Both the position numbers and the translations under genes were made by a program. A stretch of DNA of 64,000 bases. It comes from Sanghuangporus weigelae. Taxonomy: Eukaryota; Basidiomycota; Agaricomycetes; Hymenochaetales; Hymenochaetaceae. Below the pieces are notes generated by a model. That model ran no database searches. It worked only from the letters and a program-made list of their open reading frames with translations, and had not been told where the DNA came from. Position 1 is the stretch's first letter. The number at the start of each line of letters is the position of its first letter. The DNA lies in contig CP137320.1 in assembly GCA_033182465.1 (NCBI GenBank), positions 2,542,001 to 2,606,000 on the forward strand. Direction: 5' to 3'. Below are positions 21,979 through 32,147 of this stretch, in pieces.

Positions 21979-24366
21979 GCTGTAGCGCACTGGCTCCTCC
22001 TGTGCCAGTACACTCATACTATGGCTCCCTCTTACTGCAGATACCATATCCCAGCACTGCCGACACCTGAGAGTGTGAGGGCACACTCCTATTGCACTCG
22101 GGACATCATTTGAGCACGTATCCATTGATTCCAGCGCACGTACTGTACTGCGGTGCCCTCCTATGACCCAAATCGATCCGCCGATGGCTCCCCGACACTC
22201 AGACAGGTCCGCCGACAGCTCCTACCCAGCACCAGGCACTATAGGACACATCCCTCAGTGACTACGTGCCGCCGATCTTATGATTTACCATACGTACAGC
22301 CGTGTGGCGACTCTGGATGCCTCCGAGTCGGCCCCCCCTTGGCGCCGATCAATGCGGTGGACACTCAGACATCCTCAGGTACCCTCGCCGACGCCTCCTA
22401 CAGCTTACCAAGCAGTCCCCCATTGTCTAGGGAGCTATATATTGTCATATGTGCTTACATGCCTCATTACGATGTATCTGCCACCAGTCCGGCAGTCCCC
22501 CACAGCACTGCCGCTCCGGCCACTCATATGAGTCACTAGGGATCGCCCACACTCTGTATTGAGTGCCGCCGATGCATCGGACACCTCAGGGACATCGGCT
22601 GATGCGCCCTTTGTCTCATATATGCGATATCAGCCTCCAATCATCGGTTCCGATGTTTCCCGACTTCCCCCTGACGCGGCGGCCCCCATTAGACCATGTA
22701 TGGAAGGTAGGCATGTGGTACATCGGCGTGCCAAGCCACCGACTCGCGCCGCCAAGCCCAACTCCGCCGGCGCCCGTGTTATTGCAGATACTCAATATTT
22801 CATGTGATTGGATGCCCCCCTCACATTGCCGCTCTCAGATTTCACCTGGGCGCTCCGGCAGCGGCCCTTGGCGACCCAGATGACTCAGGAGATGTTGTCA
22901 GACAGTAGGATGTGTCGGCGACAGCAGTAGAGTATATATAGAGCTTATACTAGCTTGTAGAAGAAAGGATTCCAAGCCGAGAAAGGATTCCAAGCCTAGC
23001 AAGGATTCCAAGAGCATGTACCAGACCGAGCACCAGAGTTCGAGATATCCCTCACTCTGAGTCTCCCCTCATGTACTGAGCCTCCCCCTTGACTATATAC
23101 TATCCTCGACATCTCCTCTTGTTTGACTCCACATTCTACTTGCCTTCGCCGCCTCCGGTACGCCTCTGCCGCTCTGACGTTCAGTGAGTGAGTAGGGCTC
23201 GGGATTTAACCCTGAGCCTCCTCCCCACACTTTATACCTGTCCGGCGCCCCTCTATTCGACGTCGGCAACCCTTCGGCGACCCAGGTTTCTCATCAGACT
23301 CCCCTTCGGCGTCCTTTCCAGCCTTTCACTCCAGTTTATCCCATATATTGATCTTATACGGTCTTTTCCTTTCATCTATCGCGTTTACGCTACTTCGGCG
23401 GATTCCTGCGGCCTCCCCCTCAGTCCGGCACCCCTCTATTCGACGTCGGCGGCCACCTGGCGACCCAGCCTTCCTATCATACACCCCTGCAGCGCCCTTT
23501 CCAGCCTTTCACTCCAGCTTAGTCCATATATTCATCTTATACGGTCCTTTCTCTCCATCTATTGTGTTTACGCTACGTCGGCAGCCCCCTGTGATCCCCC
23601 CTCTCAAGCGGCGGTCCTGTTATCCTATTCCCTTTATCCAGCGGCATCCCTAGACCCATCCATTACGTCTCCGACGGTTCCTGGCACCTGCTGGGTAGTA
23701 GGTCTTTGAGAGTCTGATAGCGTCGGCATCCCATTTTTGGAGGTCCCTTCATACATTCAGCACCCTTAGTAGGACGGACATCTGTAGCACCTTCAGATAC
23801 GACACCGCCGACCGACAGCGCGCTGATCGGGCTGGCAGTGATTGGCGCGGCGCATCATCATCGGGCGCGCTCGGATCGCTAAGTGGTCGCACCACACGAA
23901 TATGAAACGTCAGGGGAGGCAATAATACTAAAAGGGGAATACGCGAGTGGCCGCCGCGTCCGACAATCGGACTCGGCGCACGAAGCAGCATAGTATGAAC
24001 ATGAAACGTGGTACCTGGGACCTTGTAAAACCACTACCCGACGTCGGATAAGCCAATCAACAGGAGCCGACAAATATTCCATCGGCTATACGGTTCGATA
24101 TCCTTCCGCCGCCGTAGCCGATACATCCGTTGCAACGTTCCAGGCGCCCGTGTATCAGAAAGTGCGGCTGGCCAAGCATACTCGGTTTGGGAAGTCTTCG
24201 AAGGACGGGAGGCGGCGGACGTATTGGTTGAGCCGCAAATCAAGGAGCGGCGGTTTGGAAGGTCTTAAGGAGCGGCGGAGGTGTAGCGGTCGCCGCACGA
24301 TGGTATACTGTACGGAGTACTGAGGGGCCTGTACCGACGTACCGGTACAGGCAAGTGCGGCGCACT
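21979..24366 (-). repeat. Right arm of the large palindrome (about 2.4 kb)
   Basis: Mirror of 18480-20864, starting GCTGTAGCGCACTGG and ending GCGCACTACAGCG. It shares the arm's tandem repeat (see 23241-23610). High similarity between the arms means either a recent duplication or continuing gene conversion between them. Long inverted repeats of this size are unstable and hard to assemble, so the structure deserves direct confirmation. Confidence 0.85.
23241..23610. repeat. Tandem repeat of about 183 bp inside the right arm
   Basis: Two units starting TCCGGCGCCCCTCTATTCGA (23241) and TCCGGCACCCCTCTATTCGA (23424). Both carry TTTCCAGCCTTTCACTCCAG and end in a GTTTACGCTACKTCGGC block. Mirrors 19255-19625. 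Confidence 0.8.
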
Positions 24367-24444
24367 ACAGCGTTTGGAAAGCTGATCGTGTGGATCTGCT
24401 GATCGCGTCGATCCTGATGCGAGTTTTTGAGTGGATCCTTTCAA
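24367..24444 (-). repeat. Inverted fragment of the 243-bp edge repeat
   Basis: Reverse complement of about 18028-18105 (the start of the second 243-bp unit). It joins the right arm of the palindrome to the older copy. It indicates that the edge repeat was once part of the mirrored unit. Confidence 0.75.
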
Positions 24445-25006
24445 ATGGGGGCCGCCACATCGGGGGGAAGTCAGGAAACGTCGGAGCCGATGATCAGAGG
24501 CTAATATCACGTATATGAGACAAGAGGCGCATCAGTCAGCATTCCTGAGGTGTCCAATGCGTCGGCAGCACTCAATACAGAGTGTGGGCGATCCCTAGTG
24601 ACTAATATGAGTCGCTGAAGTGGCGGTGCTGTGGGGGACTGCTGGATCGGCGCCAGATACGTCATAATGAGGCATATAAGCACATATGACTATATGTAGC
24701 TCCCTAGGCAATAGGGGACTGCTTGGTAAGCTGTAGGAGGTGTCGGCGAAGGTACCTGAGGATGTCTGAGCATCCGCCGCATCGATTGGCGCCATGGGGG
24801 GCTGACTCGGAGGCATCTAGAGTCGCCGCAAAGCTGTATATACGGTAAATCATAAGATCGGCAGCCTGTAGTCACTGAGGGATGTGTCCTATAGTGCCTG
24901 GTGCTGGGTAGGAGTCGTTGGTAGACCTGACTGAGTGTCGGAGAGCCATCAGCGGATCGATCTGGGCCTTAGGAGGGCACCGCAGTATAGTACATGTGCT
25001 GGAGTC

Positions 25007-26545
25007 TGTTAGGACCAGTGTTTTTAGACGAGGTGGTCAGTCTAAGCGTACCGGAACAAGTCCCTGCTTATTCCTTCTGATGATAATTGATTGGAGACGG
25101 AACGAAGGTTATAGATGTACTACTTTAGAAGCGAGCGATAGGCTCAAGCTTGACCTCAGTAGTAGAACAGGGTTTCAATCAAAGGGTACAGTTTTCGATT
25201 GAGGGTACAAAATAATTTTGCTGAGGGACAATGCCCCGCTCAGCTGGCCCTTAAATAACCTATTTACTAAATAGTACCGACTACCTATTACTACCGACTA
25301 CAGCCTTGCTATTGGTCTAGACAATATGTTTTCTCTGACACCAGTACTCTACTCTGGTGCCAACACCGATACTTTCCTCTAGTGTTGAATCACAATATTT
25401 CTACCATATTAGGAGGGTTTGTTTGAGTCCTACTACCCCGATGCTTCGAGAAGCTTCTTCCGTGCTTCCTCCGATCTGCCATCGTTATCACATGTTAATC
25501 TCTCCTTATCTTTACCCCACGATCCTTCTCCGTTCCTAGACGGGTTCCCATGATAGTTGCCAAGCTATCGCTTCTCTGGCGCTCCGTTCCCGGGCCGAGC
25601 TTCTGCCGCTTAATCCTCGATCATGGGGGAGATAGTGATATCAGGGTTCGAGATCGGCAGAGCTTGCCGATCTTCTCCCGGCGAATGAGTGTACTCCGCT
25701 ACACTCCTTCTGTGCCTCGCCGCGACTTCGATGTCCGATAGTTGTAGTCCTGGGCCCGTGGTTAGCCGTAGCCTCTGTCCAAAGTGCTCACGGCTATTCC
25801 ACTCATCAACTGTAATTACCCCTGGCTCTGACGCTCGCCAAGCCTGCATTAAGCGTTCTATCGCTTCTTCCGTAAGATGTTCAATGTCCGAAGGTGGCCG
25901 CTTGTAAACTGGCCAATCTACTTCCACTGCCGTGTGACTGCACAAGGTCTGGTGCCGATGCTGATTGATCCAAGCTCGCACGCCGACCTTCAATGCATAG
26001 ACATCCCTATCGCTAAGCCATATGGATACCTCATGGTCGTATGCACTCATTCCGTGGTTCGGTAATGGTTGGTCTTCTGTTCGCTCCGAGGGTCCGGGCT
26101 TATGCCGAATCTTGACATCGGCTGCCTCCCTTGACACTAACCGTTCCGTGAAGTTCTTCATGAGCCATTCCGCAAGTACCCAGCTTCGTTGGTAGGCCAA
26201 GTAACAATTGGCGCACACCAAGCTCTCATGTACAAATCTTCTAGTTGCACCACGCCGATAATGTCTTCGTTGCAGGAGTTCCGTATACCTTGCGACATTC
26301 CTTTCTTCCATCGCCGCCAGACTGCGTTCCGGCGGTGGAGTATGTCCAATGTGCATATTAGTTAGTCCTAATTGCAAATCATTAGAGTCCTCCGTGTCTT
26401 CTCCAGACGATCCGTGGTTTGCTACTCTTGAGTCGCCACCACTGTTCTGCCGTAGTAGCCTTTCGAAATAGTCTTGATTTGGCATCGCAACTCGGTGTGT
26501 AAAATTTAGCCCACGCCGCAATAGATAACCACAATTTTCGTAACA
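25007..26545. mobile_element. LTR-type insertion of 1.54 kb with 5-bp target duplication
   Basis: The element begins TGTTAGGACC at 25007 and ends TCGTAACA at 26545; both sides are flanked by GAGTC (25002-25006 and 26546-26550). Removing it and one GAGTC restores the order seen in the related repeat near 20700. TG...CA ends and a 5-bp duplication are typical of LTR elements. I see no pair of LTRs inside, so it may be a solo LTR or a small derivative. A TTAAATA promoter-like word lies near 25250. It is younger than the host copy it interrupts. Confidence 0.65.
25610..26485 (-). CDS. Unrecognised 291-residue open frame within the insertion
   Basis: An uninterrupted frame from the ATG at 26485, about 60 bp inside one end of the insertion. 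The protein is hydrophilic, rich in Arg, Glu and His, with a Cys pair (VCANCYLAYQRSWVLAEWL) and helical segments (YALKVGVRAWINQHRHQ, LTEEAIERLMQAWRAS). I recognise no transposase, reverse transcriptase, integrase or capsid motif. The length of the open frame suggests past or present coding, but nothing else supports expression. Confidence 0.4.
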   Translation of the reverse strand: MPNQDYFERLLRQNSGGDSRVANHGSSGEDTEDSNDLQLGLTNMHIGHTPPPERSLAAMEERNVARYTELLQRRHYRRGATRRFVHESLVCANCYLAYQRSWVLAEWLMKNFTERLVSREAADVKIRHKPGPSERTEDQPLPNHGMSAYDHEVSIWLSDRDVYALKVGVRAWINQHRHQTLCSHTAVEVDWPVYKRPPSDIEHLTEEAIERLMQAWRASEPGVITVDEWNSREHFGQRLRLTTGPGLQLSDIEVAARHRRSVAEYTHSPGEDRQALPISNPDITISPMIED

Positions 26546-27863
26546 GAGTCGGTGGAAACATGCTTAAATGGTGTCTCGAGTGCAGTAGGAGTATGCCCTC
26601 ACACTCTGAGGTGTAGGTGGCACTGGGATATGGTATCTGTAGTGGGAGGGAGTCATAGTATGAGTGTACTGGCACAGGAGGGGCTAGTGCACTACAGCGG
26701 GCATCGGCGATCACCAGAAGAGTGACGGTGTCGCCAATTGTCAAGAGGGCGATAGCGTTGCCGACTCTCAGGACCCGGGGTAACCCTGCTGATTACCTGC
26801 GCAGTGGTGGGGAAGCACGTGCCCCTAATATTACCTAAATAGGAGCGGAACCTTGGATCAGCGCATGATCCTCGGCGGAGGCGATAGGGAGCGAAGCGAC
26901 TAACAGAGAAGAGAGGAGTGCACTCGGATCTATTCTGGACTTCTATTGGACACTACATACATGAGGTCTATATATACTGGGGAATACTGGTGACGAGCAT
27001 AACAGAGGTGGCGACGGTAACGGTGCATCACAGGCGCGCGATCGGGGCGCGCCACGAAGCTGCCAAGACACAGGCGCACGCCGATCGGGTTGGCGGCAAA
27101 TGGCGTGGCACATCATATCATCGGGCACACTCGGATCGCTAAGTGGTCGCACCATATGAATATGAAACGTCAGGGGAGTCAATAATACTAAAGTGGGGAA
27201 TACGCTAGTGGCCGCTGTGTCCGACACTGGACTTGGCACGCAAAGTGGCATAGTATGAACATGAAACATGGTATCTTGGACCTTGTAAAACCTCCAGCTG
27301 ACGTCGGGTAAACCAATTGACAGGAGCCGACGAACATTCAATCGGCTGTATGGTTCGATATACTTCCGCCGCTGTAGCGGATACATCCACTGCAACGTTC
27401 CAGGCGCCCGCATATTGGAAGACACAGCTGGCCAAGCGCACTTGGTTTGGAAAGTCTGGAGGATCCGGGTATCTCGTCTATGATGCCAAGATGGTTTGGG
27501 GAGGCCGCCCAGAGATGCGAAGCGGCGACGCCGGGCACGCGGAAAGAGGCAACTGAAGACGTGATGGTATGTTGGCACCATGGAGCGGCGGTGGTCCGAC
27601 AGATGTCGCCAGTCTGCTTGAACTGATGCCTGGAGTAACTTTATTTTTCTTGACTGTTCTGGAGTCTTGCCTAAGGGTGTCCAGTTCGAGAGAGGCTGAA
27701 CCCGCTTTTGAATGAGGGGAGTCGGCGGCCCTATTGGTCAAGCGGCGATCGGAAAGTCATAAGGAGCGGCAGAGGTGTAGTGGTCGCCGCACAATGGTAT
27801 ACTGTACAGAGTACTGAGGGGCCTGTACCGATGTACCGGTACAGGCAGGTGCGGCGCACTACA

Positions 27864-27886
27864 ACGCTCGTATAAAATACGAGCGT
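27864..27886. repeat. Perfect 10-bp palindrome with a 3-nt loop at the island's right border
   Basis: ACGCTCGTAT, AAA, ATACGAGCGT, exactly where similarity to the palindromic unit ends (GCGCACTACAACGC). It could be a junction hairpin, a terminator-like or element-end structure. The composition changes from GC-rich to AT-rich here. Confidence 0.75.
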
Positions 27887-28717
27887 ATATTTGATTTCGG
27901 AGTGAGATATGGATACAGGCCTATATTATCCGGCGTATATGACGTATACGAGTCCACTCCAACAACGTAATATTCTGAGCGTTGCACGTCATGTTCGTGC
28001 CTACAAAATACTTTCACTGTGTTCCTTAAGTTGAGACACCTAATACAAATATTAATTTGTACACAAATGACGAGATTCTGTCAGAATTCTGGAGTATGAA
28101 GTTACGTAATTTTTGCATTATAAGCGAGCCAACTCTAAGGTATTACGCTGAACGTCGTACTTAGATCGTGACCACACACCCAATGGTAAGATTTTGGTGA
28201 GTTATGTCTCGTTTCGAAACAAAGGGGCAGATTTCTCATTCGAGTCCGAGATTTCTTACTGTTTTCAGGCCAAAAAAATATACACACGTATACGCCGTAT
28301 ACGCCCAAATTTCCAAAACATTATACGCATACGGGCGAATAATCCAGTTGCTCGAGCTGATACGCATACGCGCGTATAGCGTATACGCTGTATCGTATAC
28401 ACTATATACGATACGCTGTGGAGCCCAAGCGAGATCCAAGCCTTGTCAGCAAAATTGGAAACTTATACGAGAGGTCTCATAACTTTATAAAAGATTAAGA
28501 AAGACACGATGAGAGTGAGAAGTAAAAGCGACTCTGTTGTGTGAGCCACAAAGATATTCATTCAACTAAAAAAGAAAAGAGCGTGACTGACCATTTGAAC
28601 AAAAGAGAGGTACGTGATGTGACTAGCTCGTGACATGTGGCGTACCCGCAAAGTTCGGATTTGGACTACACGAGCCGATTCTTCATTACACTCCCTCACC
28701 AAGAAAACTAAAGTGTC
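27887..28717. other. AT-rich tract with clustered CGTATACG-type palindromes
   Basis: About 830 bp without a supported gene. From 28275 to 28425 there are repeated CGTATACG and related words (CGTATACGCCGTATACG, GCGTATAGCGTATACGC, GTATCGTATACACTATA); one more CGTATACG is near 27953. These may be ends of a short inverted-repeat element or iterated binding sites. The last 250 bp should contain the promoter of the DCN1-like gene. Confidence 0.55.
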
Positions 28718-30834
28718 ATGTCGCCTAGAGTACGTGTCGCCCCTTTGCCATATTTATGCCCGTTTTCTAATCGCGAAGCAGCGTAAGAAAGCAACTGAAG
28801 ATGTGCAAGGCACTGAATCAGCGACGAGTGCCACGCAAGGAAGGCGCTCTTCAGCGCGTCTGAAAAACGCGTCGACAGGAACGGGTGCGCAACCTCAGCA
28901 TCTAATGTACTTATGTTCTAATTTTCGGTTGTCATGACACGTCTCCCAACCAAACATTTGATCCTTATTTGCCTTACAGATCTCCCTGATTCTATCACAA
29001 GAGAAACAGTGCGTAATAGATCATGCTCATCTAGTGAGTCCTAAATGTTACACAGCCCATCGAAAGCGCCTCGAGAAAAAGGAAGGCTGCGTGAGTGCTG
29101 TTGGTACCGAGGTCGACATCATTTTTCACCGCTTACCCTGCTTGTAGATCGGATAATCAAGAAGTATGCCTTTCCGTGAGGATTTAAACTTTAAAGTATC
29201 TGAAAACGAAAACTCCGTAGGGTTATTATTAACAACCCTATTCCTAAAAAAATACCGTGAGCCAAGTACTCTTCATTCAGAATGGTTACTGACCAAGGTT
29301 TAGTGACTTGTTTCTAGTATGTATTCCAACACTGATTTTCATGATAACTTCGATAACGTGCGTCGACAGGAAAAGAAGACGAAGAAGAAAGCCAAAGGAG
29401 CGGGCACCTCTGCCGCGGATGTTAAGAAGTGAGTTTTTATTGGCAGCAACTAACCCTCCGGGGCGGAACGGCGTTTTTCCAGTCTTCCACGTGGTAGCCA
29501 CGTGGGACTGGTAGCTCCTGCTCTTTTAGGGCGGGCCTTCTTCCCTACCTTTCATTTACGTGCTTCGTTTGCTGTGCTGAGCAGTCAGGCGACTTCTCTG
29601 TTTGTCTCTAGCGCTGCGCTTCATCTGCGCTGCCTGATTATCCTGATTTCGAATGCCGTTCTGCTCATGGTGCTTTTCTGACAAGTCGAATCGCAGCGAT
29701 GATGGGGCAGACGACGATGTAAAAGCTAGCAAAAACAAAGGTGCCGGGAAATCAAAGAAAGCGGCAGTGAATGTGTCAGGCAAGTTTGCGGAACAGCTCT
29801 TCGACTCATACGCCGAGGCAAGCGACCCGCAAAGTATGACCGCTGAAGGATTTGAGCGATTTTGTGGGGAAGCAAACATTCCAATGGCCGGTGCCCAACC
29901 TTTGCTGCTGGCATGGCAACTTGACGCGAAAGAGCTAGGAAGCTTCTCACGTGCTGAGTGGACGAGGGGCTTGCAGGACTTACAGTGCGGAATTTGATCC
30001 TTCAAATTTTTGCCATCGAACGGCTAACTCGATTTCACTGGCTAGAATAACGAGTCTAGAATCTCTGGCAATTGCTCTTGTAGATTTAGAGGATCTAATT
30101 GTTCTATGCAAGCCACCACCAGCAAAGCCGGTTTCACAGTCCATTTCTAAAGGTATCAAATCGAAATCTGTTCCACCTGCGATCGACAAATACAAAAAAG
30201 ATCGCTACTGGGACTACTCGGCAAATGTTGGTTCGGCCTTTTCCCAGTTTTATCATTTTTGTTTTGCTCTCGTCAAGAAAGAGTAGGCATACTTTTAACG
30301 ATGAAAACCATCGACGAAGGTTGCTAATACTTGCACTGCAACAGATCCTCCCGGAATATAGATATGGAAGTGAGTATCCCGCTTGTCTTTACATGGCTGG
30401 GTCACTGACTAACTGAGCAGTATGCCACCGCATTTTGGTCGGTCATATTGGCTCCCAGATACCCCATCATGTCAGAAGTCGTAGAGTTCATCAACGTAAG
30501 CGTCGAGTCTGGAATGCGTATGACCCCTGTCTGATCTCATTTTTAGGAGAAAGGGACTTACAAAGGCGTTAATAAGGACCTGTGGACTATGGTATGTATG
30601 ATGAAACTTGAGTCAAGAAAGCACGACAGACACTAACCATCCGTAGATGTATGAATTCTGCCAAAACGTCCAACCGTCACTAGACGGGTATGATGCTGAA
30701 GGGGTGAGTTTTGTTTGCGATTTTTGGCAAGGTCCGTGCACATGTTAGTACAGGCCTGGCCCACTCTTCTGGACGATTTCGTCGAATGGAAGAAGTCCAA
30801 ACAAGGTGGTAATGCGAGAGACGCTTCCGCCTGA
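28718..30834 (+). CDS. DCN1: DCN1-like cullin neddylation factor (DCUN1 domain)
   Basis: Confident exons: 29370-29428, 29697-29984, 30046-30282, 30345-30369 (25 nt), 30421-30495, 30547-30591, 30647-30703, 30754-30834. The proposed start is a 12-nt exon at 28718 (MSPR) joined to an exon from 28779 rich in Arg/Ser (RRSSARLKN); the junction to 29370 is unresolved and a small exon may lie between. The PONY/DCUN1 domain reads FAEQLFDSYAEASDPQSMTA, AWQLDAKELGSFSRAEW, LVDLEDLIVLC, RYWDYSANVGSAFSQFYHFC, RNIDME, AFWSVILAPRYPIMSEVVEF, EKGTYKGVNKDLWTM and AWPTLLDDFVEWKK. Dcn1 binds Ubc12 and cullins and speeds Nedd8 transfer. The basic N-terminal extension suggests nuclear targeting. The UBA domain of some relatives is not seen. 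Confidence 0.9.
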
Positions 30835-31209
30835 ATATAGACCCAGTTGAGTCCCTTGTCATTGTATTCAGTAACCAAATTGCATTCTCAAGCAAGCGTC
30901 TTGGCGCAAATGATTTACTGAGTACAATATGTTGGTCATTGTGTAGAACGTAATTGACCCGCAGTTTTACCACTTGGTCATGTTATCTGTTGTGGAAATC
31001 AGGCGTACGTTTCAAAGCCATCAATTCTATCGCGCATTCTCCTATCAGCTCCTCGTGTATACAAATACAAGGCTGAGAATACAGTAATATACAGTATGGC
31101 GTGTTTCCTATTGATATAGAAGTTTCTACAAATACAGTGGATGATAACAGTACATGTTGTTTGATGCTTCTGATTGATCTGGTCTTCTCATCCTACCCCA
31201 TAGATCCGT
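30835..31209. other. Intergenic stretch between two converging genes
   Basis: 375 bp, AT-rich with several ATACAGTA/TATACAA words, presumably both 3' untranslated regions. Nothing else seen. Confidence 0.45.
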
Positions 31210-31962
31210 TCACCGAAATAGTCGGTCTCTGAGTTTCAGGTACTCTTTTCCTTTGAGTTCCTGTACCGCAATGGCTCGGAAGGATGCCGCCAAAGCGCCG
31301 ACAGGTGTCCGCGGTGTGCTAGGTGCTTCGGAACGTATGAAGAGGTCCGGATACTCGGTCGGCTTACGAGCGAACTTCGAATCTCCGGCTTCGGATGTGT
31401 CGGAGTTTGCTGAATGGGCATGACTGCGTTCTGACCTCGGTTCCCAGAATGAATTCGGTGCATCAACACGTTGCGACTGGAATGACATACCAGGCGAGCC
31501 GGGAACAGAGTCAATGCGTCTGCGGCGCAGGGCAGGATTAAGCCGGCCCGATAGTCGCAAGTTCCTATCGTCCGCATCCTCAATCATTGCGGATCCACCG
31601 CCATCTATATCACCAGTTCTTAAATCAAATCCATTGGGAATGAAGATAGTGCCAGGTAGCGAAGATAATCCCAACGAAGCACGAACTTCCTTCCAGTATC
31701 CAGTGATTTGAACTCCAGTTCCCTTGACTATGCTCGAATTGTTGAAGGCGTTAGCGTCGAGTCCGGTCATACGCGGAGAGGGAGGGTCTAGAAGACGGTT
31801 CTTCGATTGCAGGTTATTCAATAGAAGGATGCAAAAGATGGTAAAGATGAATAGCACGCTGGACCGAAGTCTAAAGGAAGACTTTAGAGACACGAGCATT
31901 TCTTGACTTGCTAAACAAGCGGAGAGTCGGATTGCTGAGCAAGAGGCTGGAAGCCTGAGCAT
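31210..31962 (-). CDS. Small single-pass membrane protein of unknown function
   Basis: A 250-residue frame from the ATG at 31962; a second ATG at 31899 (MLVSLKSSFRLRSS) gives 229 residues and places the hydrophobic span (VLFIFTIFCILLLNN) nearer the N-terminus as a signal anchor. The rest is soluble: GTGVQITGYWKEVRASLGL, a Gly/Asp segment, then a Ser/Pro/Arg-rich disordered part, and a basic end (KEYLKLRDRLFR). I recognise no family. It lies just 185 bp downstream of the NOT4 stop on the same strand. The conserved-looking GYWKEVRASLGL block is the best handle for a search. Confidence 0.6.
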   Translation of the reverse strand: MLRLPASCSAIRLSACLASQEMLVSLKSSFRLRSSVLFIFTIFCILLLNNLQSKNRLLDPPSPRMTGLDANAFNNSSIVKGTGVQITGYWKEVRASLGLSSLPGTIFIPNGFDLRTGDIDGGGSAMIEDADDRNLRLSGRLNPALRRRRIDSVPGSPGMSFQSQRVDAPNSFWEPRSERSHAHSANSDTSEAGDSKFARKPTEYPDLFIRSEAPSTPRTPVGALAASFRAIAVQELKGKEYLKLRDRLFR

Positions 31963-32147
31963 TGTGCATCAGGATTTAAGTAAGACCTCCAGATAACTTG
32001 CCAGCCACGATGATGGTGATGGTCTAGAACAAAACGCTCACCAGCCTCGTCAACCAAAGACTGCCAGTCTAAACTCAAATCAACCACTAATAATATGATT
32101 TTCAGGGGCTTCTCTAGCTTCACTGGTAACTAAACTGCAATCCCTCC

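Larger units (their letters stand above)
24445..27863 (+). repeat. Second, older copy of the palindromic unit, internally deleted and interrupted
   Basis: 24445-25006 matches 20149-20705 in the same direction; after the 1.54-kb insertion, 26551-26695 continues the match to the left arm's end. 26700-27070 matches the spacer (21590-21970) with about one minisatellite unit. 27080-27863 matches the outer end of the right arm (about 23825-24366). So arm end, spacer and opposite arm end occur in the same order as in the main palindrome, with large internal deletions. Similarity to the main copy is visibly lower (near 85 percent in sampled stretches), and most differences are transitions. Confidence 0.75.

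Noticed and set aside
26943-27581. A 212-codon frame at the right end of the older repeat copy
   Set aside because: It lies wholly in repeat sequence with no domain, and the matching main copy does not preserve it as one frame.
29317-29369. Possible earlier start or exon extension of the DCN1-like gene (open frame before EKKTKKK)
   Set aside because: A TAG acceptor and open frame exist, but the upstream exon with RRSSARLKN fits the family's basic N-terminus better; the junction is left open.
29556-30005. A 149-codon frame antisense to the DCN1-like gene
   Set aside because: It is the shadow of a well-supported DCUN1 exon.
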